NCBI GenBank assembly: GCA_050013075.1
Contig: JBEKFZ010000079.1
Coordinates: 1 to 19,017, forward strand
Direction: 5' to 3'
DNA length: 19,017 bases
From: JBEKIK01 sp050013075
Lineage (GTDB): Bacteria > Planctomycetota > Planctomycetia > Pirellulales > Thermoguttaceae
A model generated the notes under the pieces. The model made no database searches. It saw only the letters and a list, made by a program, of their open reading frames with translations, and was not told the DNA's origin. The translations under genes and the position numbers were made by a program. Every line of letters begins with the position of its first letter. Within the stretch, counting starts at the first letter, position 1. Positions 14,642 through 19,017 of this stretch are shown piece by piece.

Positions 14642-16078
14642 ATGGGCAATCCAACCGGATTCATCGAATATGAACGGGTCGAAGTCGGCCATCGCCCCAT
14701 CCCCGAAAGGATCAAGGACTGGTACGAGATCGACCGCCCGCTGGTCGCCCGCATCCTTACCCAGCAGGCCGCGCGGTGCATGGACTGCGGCATTCCGTAT
14801 TGTCACGCGCTGGGCTGCCCGGTAAAAAACCGCATTCCCGAATTCAACGATCTGGTCTATCGCAACCGCTGGCGCGAAGCGGCCGAAAACCTGCATTCGA
14901 CGAACAACTTTCCCGAGATCACCGGGCGGGTGTGTCCGGCCCCGTGCGAAGCGGCCTGCACCCTGTCGGTAAACGACGATCCGGTCACAATCAAGCATAT
15001 CGAGTACCAGATTGCCGAACGGGCGTTCAAGGAAGATTGGGTAGTGCCGCTAAAGCCCAAAAGCAAGACCGGCCGGAGCGTGGCGGTGGTCGGGTCCGGA
15101 CCGGCCGGTTTGGCCGCCGCCCAGCAATTGGCCCGGCTGGGCCATCAAGCGGTGATCTTTGAAAAAGACGACCGTCTGGGCGGGCTGCTGCGTTACGGCA
15201 TTCCCGACTTCAAGATGGAGAAACACGTAATCGACCGCCGCTTGGAACAAATGGTTTCCGAAGGCGTGCAATGCGAGCCCAACGTCGAGGCGGGCGTAAA
15301 CCTTTCCGGAACCGAGTTGCGTGCGCGTTTCGACGCCGTGGTGCTTTGCATGGGAGCCGGAAAAGCCCGGCCGCTTGGCGTGCCCGGCGCCGATCTACGC
15401 GGCGTGCACCTGGCCATGGAATATCTGACGGAGCAAAACCGCCGCGTGGCCGGCGACGCGAGCGTAAACGGCCGGCAGCCGATCATCCACGCTCATGGCA
15501 AACACGTGATCGTGGTGGGCGGCGGCGACACGGGCAGCGACTGCGTGGGCACGGCGATCCGCCAAGGCGCTTTATCCGTCAGGCAGTTGGAAATCCTACC
15601 CCGCCCGCCCGACGGCAAAAATCCCGAAACACCCTGGCCCAATTGGCCCAAAATCATGCGCACTTCTTCCTCGCAGGAAGAAGGATGCCAACGCCATTGG
15701 AGCGCACTCAGCAAGGCCCTGACGGGCACGAATGGGCAAGTCACTAATCTACAGGGCTGCGAAGTCGATTGGGTCTCCGGTCCAAAGGGCTGGGAAATGA
15801 AGGAACTGCCCGGCACCGATTTCACATTTCCCGCCGAGTTGGTGCTGGTGGCAATGGGTTTTTTGCACGTGGCGCACGAAGGCTTGATAGATCAACTCGG
15901 ATTGCAACTCGACCGGCGCGGAAACGTGATCGTCGAACATTGGATGACCACCGTGCCCGGCGTATTCGCCGCCGGCGACACCGTGCGGGGCGCATCGCTT
16001 GTAGTCCACGCCATAAACCACGGCCGCCTGGCCGCCGCCGCCGTGGACAAGTGGCTGAAAACGAACGTATATCAATAA
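14642..16078 (+). CDS. gltD: Glutamate synthase (NADPH) small subunit
   Basis: Takes electrons from NADPH through FAD and 4Fe-4S clusters to the GltB FMN site. The N-terminal cluster domain has C46, C49, C54 and C59 (CMDCGIPYCHALGCP) and C98, C102 and C106 (CPAPCEAAC). The FAD motif VAVVGSGPAGLAAA lies at about 147-160 and the NADPH motif VVGGGDTGSDC near 297. The end is AAGDTVRGASLVVHAINHG, the last flavin-contacting motif. Length 478 aa is normal. It follows gltB after a 135-bp spacer of heptamers and palindromes. The last 110 bases of the gene (15969-16078) recur at 16851-16960, downstream of the HEPN/MNT pair, with 7 differences, so the 3' end present here may not be the original one. Confidence 0.98.
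   Translation: MGNPTGFIEYERVEVGHRPIPERIKDWYEIDRPLVARILTQQAARCMDCGIPYCHALGCPVKNRIPEFNDLVYRNRWREAAENLHSTNNFPEITGRVCPAPCEAACTLSVNDDPVTIKHIEYQIAERAFKEDWVVPLKPKSKTGRSVAVVGSGPAGLAAAQQLARLGHQAVIFEKDDRLGGLLRYGIPDFKMEKHVIDRRLEQMVSEGVQCEPNVEAGVNLSGTELRARFDAVVLCMGAGKARPLGVPGADLRGVHLAMEYLTEQNRRVAGDASVNGRQPIIHAHGKHVIVVGGGDTGSDCVGTAIRQGALSVRQLEILPRPPDGKNPETPWPNWPKIMRTSSSQEEGCQRHWSALSKALTGTNGQVTNLQGCEVDWVSGPKGWEMKELPGTDFTFPAELVLVAMGFLHVAHEGLIDQLGLQLDRRGNVIVEHWMTTVPGVFAAGDTVRGASLVVHAINHGRLAAAAVDKWLKTNVYQ
15969..16078 (+). repeat. Direct repeat, left copy (3' end of gltD)
   Basis: 110 bases that recur 882 bases downstream at 16851-16960. The first 70 bases are identical. The 7 differences lie in the last 40 bases: one synonymous change, W to Y, T to A, V to A, and TAA to TAG. 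Confidence 0.95.
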
Positions 16079-16136
16079 TAATTCTGGGGATTGTGATATC
16101 TGGAATTCGGAGTAGAATGAATAATAAGGAGCATAT

Positions 16137-16520
16137 ATGGGCATCGACATTCCCCGGCGCTGGTCAGAACAAGGGAACTATGATCTAGAAACCGCGCGGG
16201 CAATGTTGCAGAGCGGCCGTTTTGTTTACGTTTTATTCTGCTGTCAGCAAGCGGTAGAAAAAATGCTCAAGGGAGTGATTGCAAAGACGACTGGTGAGAT
16301 GCCGCCTCGAATTCATAACCTTATGTAACTGGTCAGGCGGGCCGGGCTGGAGCCCGACGCGGAACAATCGCTGCTGATGCGCGAACTTTCCGAATACTAT
16401 ATCCAATCGCGATACCCTGAGGAAATCGAAACCATTCTTGCTTTTGCAGGGCCTGAAATTGCTCATCATACACTTCAACGAACGGAGAAAGTCGTCGAAT
16501 GGCTATTCTCAATGATCTAA
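16137..16520 (+). pseudogene. HEPN-domain protein interrupted by an in-frame TAA
   Basis: The first 63 codons match the HEPN family (PF05168-like): RWSEQGNYDLETARAMLQSG, the helix YVLFCCQQAVEKMLKGVIAK, and PPRIHNL. Then TAA (16326-16328) stops translation. Past it the same frame continues the family cleanly (LVRRAGLEPDAE..., YYIQSRYPEEIE..., HTLQRTEKVVEWL) to a TAA at 16518-16520, giving a normal 127 codons. One base change (for example CAA, AAA or GAA to TAA) explains it. AAGGAG 5 bases before the ATG is strong. It overlaps the MNT gene by 22 bases, the usual HEPN/MNT operon. Family members act as RNase toxins or their relatives, kept in check by the nucleotidyltransferase. It may be a true nonsense mutation, a read error, or two separate peptides. 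Confidence 0.85.
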
Positions 16521-16819
16521 TCAAGGAAAAAGCCCAAGAAGCGATCCGTGTCGTAGCCCGCCGAGTCCGGGTACGAGCAGCTTATATATTCGGTTCCCGG
16601 GTTAGCGGTACTCCGGATGATCTTAGCGACATCGACGTCGCCGCATTCATCGAAGACGCAAGTCAATTCGGTTTTCAAGAAAGGGTTCGCCTTGGCGTGG
16701 ACATCCGAGAACAATCCGGCGATGAAGTTGAAATCCACTTTTTTCCTGCGGAATCATTGGATCATCCCCCAACCGCCAGTTTCGCCGCCCATGTCCTCAA
16801 TCGAGGCGTCCGCTTATAG
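16499..16819 (+). CDS. MNT-type minimal nucleotidyltransferase (HEPN partner)
   Basis: A 106-aa minimal nucleotidyltransferase. The active-site signature is intact: GS at 32-33 in AYIFGSRVSGTPDD, then SDIDV with D44 and D46. The third acidic position appears to be E78 in EVEIHFF, where Asp is more usual. In HEPN/MNT modules this protein is the antitoxin-like partner; some members inactivate the HEPN RNase by adding AMP. It begins inside the 3' end of the HEPN frame, with a weak purine tract (GGAGAAAG) upstream. Its antitoxin would outlive a broken HEPN toxin here. Confidence 0.9.
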   Translation: MAILNDLIKEKAQEAIRVVARRVRVRAAYIFGSRVSGTPDDLSDIDVAAFIEDASQFGFQERVRLGVDIREQSGDEVEIHFFPAESLDHPPTASFAAHVLNRGVRL

Positions 16820-16850
16820 TAAAAATCTGGCGGAGTCGATAGCGATAAGA

Positions 16851-16960
16851 CCGCCGGCGACACCGTGCGGGGCGCATCGCTTGTAGTCCACGCCATAAAC
16901 CACGGCCGCCTGGCCGCCGCTGCCGTGGACAAGTATCTGAAAGCGAACGCTTATCAATAG
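16851..16960 (+). pseudogene. gltD: Duplicated 3' end of gltD (35 codons)
   Basis: Encodes AGDTVRGASLVVHAINHG and onward to KYLKANAYQ then TAG, in the gltD frame but without a start. It matches 103 of 110 bases of the true gene end. Differences are of coding type (one synonymous, three conservative), so this piece evolved within a functional gltD. Its TAG is the first unit of a heptamer array, as at the end of gltB. It and the gltD end flank the HEPN/MNT pair as direct repeats. It could be the displaced original gltD end or the trace of an insertion-linked duplication. Confidence 0.92.
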
Positions 16961-16992
16961 GGGCTAGGGAATAGGGATTAGGGAATAGTTTT
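16958..16992 (+). repeat. Heptamer array starting at the gltD-tail stop codon
   Basis: Units taggggc, tagggaa, tagggat, tagggaa and tagtttt at period 7, beginning with the TAG of the gltD tail copy. It is of the same tagggat type as the array at the gltB stop. Confidence 0.85.
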
Positions 16993-17007
16993 ACTTTTAC
17001 CCAAGTT

Positions 17008-17068
17008 CCTACGTGGGACGGCACTTTTTCACTCGTCCCCACGCTCCTGAGTGGGAACGCACTTTTCC
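17008..17068 (+). repeat. Two diverged copies of a cct...tggga...cgcactttt repeat
   Basis: Copy 17008-17030 and copy 17046-17068 align over 23 bases with a few changes. The second also forms a partial hairpin (gtccccac ... gtgggaac). It resembles palindromic repeats of the gttcccacgc...gcgtgggaac kind seen in many bacterial spacers. Confidence 0.5.
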
Positions 17069-17188
17069 AAACCATTCATCCCCGGCCAAACGCGGCTTCA
17101 GGAACTCATTGGATGATCCCTAAAAACGAGTTATTCTTTCGGGCGTGGGTACCACGTCTCGGCAGCAAAAAATTATTCTGCATAATGC

Positions 17189-17216
17189 TTGACCAGCAGG
17201 TAAAAACGTATAGAAT
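17189..17216 (+). promoter_or_regulatory. Candidate promoter in the gene-poor spacer
   Basis: TTGACC (17189-17194) and TAGAAT (17211-17216) with a 16-base spacer. Both hexamers match sigma-70 consensus at 5/6. It points rightward to the small ORF and hairpin at 17245-17489. Confidence 0.4.
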
Positions 17217-17244
17217 TAGCATAGAAGGAAAAAGAGTGCTTTGA

Positions 17245-17370
17245 GTGAAGGCCGATACGCCGCCTTCAATGGTCAGTCAACTGCGACGGACAGCTTATCA
17301 CAAGGTTGACGTACCGTCTTTTCGAGAGAACTTATCGGATAATTCTACAGCATCATTTTTGCGCGGATAA
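17245..17370 (+). CDS. Possible 41-aa small ORF
   Basis: A GTG opens a frame that ends in TAA at 17368-17370, with GGAAAAAGAG about 8 bases upstream as a weak ribosome site. The peptide is polar, containing TPPSMVSQLRRTAYHKVDVP and a serine- and asparagine-rich end, with no membrane segment. No family is recognised. The support is its position between a promoter-like pair and a strong hairpin. It may equally be untranslated RNA. Confidence 0.2.
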   Translation: MKADTPPSMVSQLRRTAYHKVDVPSFRENLSDNSTASFLRG

Positions 17371-17448
17371 TATATACTGAATTTGCCTGCAAAGATGAAA
17401 CGCATCTCTTTGTGAAACATCATGCAAAATGATCTGTGGATTTACATA

Positions 17449-17489
17449 GAAGAAGCCCGCATTTTATAATTTTATTTGCGGGCTTCTTC
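17449..17489 (+). terminator. Strong stem-loop, probable transcription terminator
   Basis: Perfect 13-bp arms, gaagaagcccgca (17449-17461) and tgcgggcttcttc (17477-17489), around a 15-base AT-only loop, followed by attt. The U-run is short, so termination is probable but not sure. The As flanking the left arm could serve the other strand. Confidence 0.55.
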
Positions 17490-17604
17490 ATTTCTTGGAA
17501 CAATTCCGGAAGCCTGCGATGATTGCAGTCAGCGGCACTTGGCTGCAAGCTAAGGCTTACAAAGGGATTTGTCGCTTAGGGGGCTGGAGGACGGACGGAT
17601 TTAC

Positions 17605-17631
17605 CACAGAGGGCACGGAGGACACAGAGAG
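17605..17631 (+). repeat. Nine-base tandem repeat (3 units)
   Basis: cacagaggg, cacggagga and cacagagag at period 9, just ahead of the long heptamer arrays. Confidence 0.6.
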
Positions 17632-17642
17632 AATGAAGGAAA

Positions 17643-17712
17643 GGATGAAGGATGAAGGATGAGGGATGAGGGATGAGGGATGAAGGATGAAGGATGAGGG
17701 ATGAAGGATGAA
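17643..17712 (+). repeat. Heptamer array ggatgaa/ggatgag (10 units)
   Basis: Ten uninterrupted 7-base units that differ only at the last base (a or g). It is the longest and cleanest array in the window. Long minus-strand frames across it are low-complexity HPSS-rich artefacts. Confidence 0.95.
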
Positions 17713-17731
17713 TAAAAGCGGACAGGAGAGA

Positions 17732-17787
17732 GTGGGCGGTGGATGGTGGGCGGTGATTGGTGGGCAGTGGGCGGTGGACTGTGGGCA
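17732..17787 (+). repeat. Heptamer array gtgggcg type (8 units)
   Basis: Eight units: gtgggcg, gtggatg, gtgggcg, gtgattg, gtgggca, gtgggcg, gtggact and gtgggca. It has the same period as the array just before it but an unrelated unit sequence. Confidence 0.9.
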
Positions 17788-17857
17788 GGAAGGCACTGCT
17801 GGGCAAGCCGGCAGTGGCACCCGGGCGTTCCTTACCTTGACATGATGAATAGTCTGG

Positions 17858-18820
17858 TCATTTGTCCTCGGCAATGATAAAGGGCAGCAATTCTTCCGAC
17901 GCCACATGATATGTCTTGCCGTGGCAGGTAGCGCCCGATGCAATCACTGTTGCACCTATACCCCGCACACCAACAGTGTATTCGTCACACACACAATGCC
18001 CCTGGGACATGTAATAAGTAATCCTCATACTGTATTCCAAATCTCGACCAGCATATCCATATACAAGTGCCTGATTCGTCTCCTGCTGTGGTGCGAGAAC
18101 AGGTATCTCATGGCCTTCATTCTTGCGGTTTTCAATGTTCCAGGAAAGCCGATATGCTGGCACGGTACCAACGTTTCGCAGACGGATGTTGATTACCATT
18201 TCGCCACGTTGCGGAGGTGTTGCATCTACTTTCACATCAACAATGGGCACTTTGTTTTCCATAATAAGTGTTTTCAACTCATTCCGTGACGAAACCGGAC
18301 CGAAATCTCGCCTGATGAGGGCCTTCAATTCGACAGAATCCCGAAATGTGTCGATCCAATTGCTTTTATGTTTGCTGTGTGCGAGATTGCGATGTTCGCC
18401 CAAAAGGTCAAACAACTTGCGATCCTGCGACTCGCGCACCCACGACATCTCCACATCATTCTTTCTGTTTTTTTTGGAGATATGGTAGTCGGCTTCAAGG
18501 CGATCTCGGACATACATGTAAATTGGTTTACCAGTCTTCTTGGCTTCATCATACTCAAGATGCGTGGCCGATACGTCGGGAAAGCCCGCTGGTTTTAGAC
18601 TCGGCCCATAACGCTTGCATAAAACGAAAATCATTGCATCGCATTTTCGAAGATTTGCAAGGCACGTCTCGATGGAATTTCTATCAGGAAGTGGCTGAAA
18701 GTCAGAGGTCGCACTGCCCGAAAGTACGGGAACAAGACGCATATCGCGCAGAAGCTGTTCGACTTCTGCTCGAGCGTCGAGGAGATCGTAGACAGTGGAA
18801 CCTACAAAGACCTTGAACAT
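17858..18820 (-). CDS. DUF4062-domain protein with a beta-rich C-terminal domain
   Basis: A 320-aa protein. Residues 1-105 match DUF4062: MFKVFVGSTVYDLLDARAEV, then ETCLANLRKCDAMIFVLCKR YG and THLEYDEAKKTGKPIYMYV. Such domains often sit at the N-terminus of STAND/NACHT proteins and in predicted conflict systems. A charged helical middle (about 105-180) follows, then a beta-rich module (about 195-300) with VINIRLRNVGTVPAYRLSW, which resembles Ig/CARDB-like sandwiches. No NTPase, nuclease or TPR is fused. There is no partner gene within the window on the left; the right neighbour is outside. The ATG gives the usual family start, but the upstream bases (ATTTCC) offer no Shine-Dalgarno. The biochemical role is not established. 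Confidence 0.85.
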   Translation of the reverse strand: MFKVFVGSTVYDLLDARAEVEQLLRDMRLVPVLSGSATSDFQPLPDRNSIETCLANLRKCDAMIFVLCKRYGPSLKPAGFPDVSATHLEYDEAKKTGKPIYMYVRDRLEADYHISKKNRKNDVEMSWVRESQDRKLFDLLGEHRNLAHSKHKSNWIDTFRDSVELKALIRRDFGPVSSRNELKTLIMENKVPIVDVKVDATPPQRGEMVINIRLRNVGTVPAYRLSWNIENRKNEGHEIPVLAPQQETNQALVYGYAGRDLEYSMRITYYMSQGHCVCDEYTVGVRGIGATVIASGATCHGKTYHVASEELLPFIIAEDK

Positions 18821-18953
18821 GGAAATATTGTCTTAAATGTGAGGACAACAGCGCGGCACTCTCGAAGTGTGCCACGGGCTCTACCAGTGCTTACATCGGA
18901 ACTTATCAGCAGACGGCTCCTTTAGGCAAACCATGAATCATCGGCATGGGTGT

Positions 18954-18976
18954 CACTGCTGACTTGTTCAGCAGTG
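18954..18976 (+). repeat. 9-bp perfect inverted repeat upstream of the DUF4062 gene
   Basis: cactgctga (18954-18962) / tcagcagtg (18968-18976) with loop cttgt. It may be a regulator site or the terminator of a neighbour beyond the window. Otherwise 18821-19017 shows no gene. Confidence 0.5.
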
Positions 18977-19017
18977 TATTTCCGGCGATTTTACTCCCCC
19001 AACTAACTGCCGTCCAC

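Noticed and set aside
16326..16328. Reassigned TAA codon read as an amino acid
   Set aside because: TAA ends gltD, hicB, the MNT-overlapping HEPN frame and other genes at their normal lengths, so a changed code is not supported.
17643..17787. CRISPR-like array
   Set aside because: The units are contiguous 7-mers without spacers, and no cas gene is near.
17557..17943. Minus-strand open frame of about 128 codons across the heptamer arrays
   Set aside because: Its translation is low-complexity (repeated HPSS and FILH units) produced by the period-7 DNA, and it overlaps the real DUF4062 gene.
1..19017. tRNA, rRNA or riboswitch genes
   Set aside because: No cloverleaf, rRNA or known riboswitch core was recognised by eye on either strand; a covariance search would be needed to exclude weak cases.

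Overview
The window reads as a chromosomal segment of a free-living bacterium with moderately high GC coding DNA. A HAF-repeat protein with a PEP-CTERM tail, many poor Shine-Dalgarno sites, an ECF sigma factor with small membrane partners, and very repeat-rich spacers suggest a member of the Planctomycetota/Verrucomicrobiota group, perhaps Phycisphaerae-like. This is inference; no rRNA or other marker gene is present.

Layout. 1-2222 (minus strand): the first codons of an unknown gene, a 53-aa membrane protein, miaB (tRNA methylthiotransferase) and a 62-aa membrane protein. 2515-2938 (plus): a hicB-hicA toxin-antitoxin pair. 2948-4706 (minus): fmt and def, the formyl-methionine pair. 4997-6660 (plus): a tight three-gene unit of ECF sigma factor, small two-helix membrane protein and membrane sensor-like protein. 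6991-8161 (plus): a secreted HAF-repeat/PEP-CTERM protein split by two apparent single-G losses. 8235-9044 (plus): an SDR oxidoreductase, convergent with a HAD phosphatase at 9220-9840 (minus). 9947-16078 (plus): gltB and gltD, the NADPH glutamate synthase. 16137-16819 (plus): a HEPN/MNT pair whose HEPN gene carries a nonsense codon. 16851-16960: a second, slightly diverged copy of the 3' end of gltD. 16961-17857: a gene-poor, repeat-rich stretch with a candidate small transcript. 17858-18820 (minus): a DUF4062 protein with a beta-rich C-terminal domain.

How the parts work together. The housekeeping genes serve initiator-tRNA formylation and N-terminal deformylation (fmt, def), tRNA anticodon-loop modification (miaB) and ammonia assimilation (gltBD). 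The sigma/membrane-protein trio is probably an envelope-signal-to-transcription circuit. HicBA, HEPN/MNT and the DUF4062 protein belong to families common in toxin-antitoxin and conflict systems and form the accessory part.

The most striking signal lies between the genes. Nearly every larger spacer holds degenerate tandem heptamers, unrelated in sequence but sharing a period of 7. A separate palindromic element family keeps an outer arm while its inner hairpin changes with compensation. Two copies of it sit in frame inside miaB and add about 50 residues; a third is intergenic. The HEPN/MNT module lies between 110-bp direct repeats made of the gltD 3' end, as expected for a small element that landed in the end of gltD and restored it.
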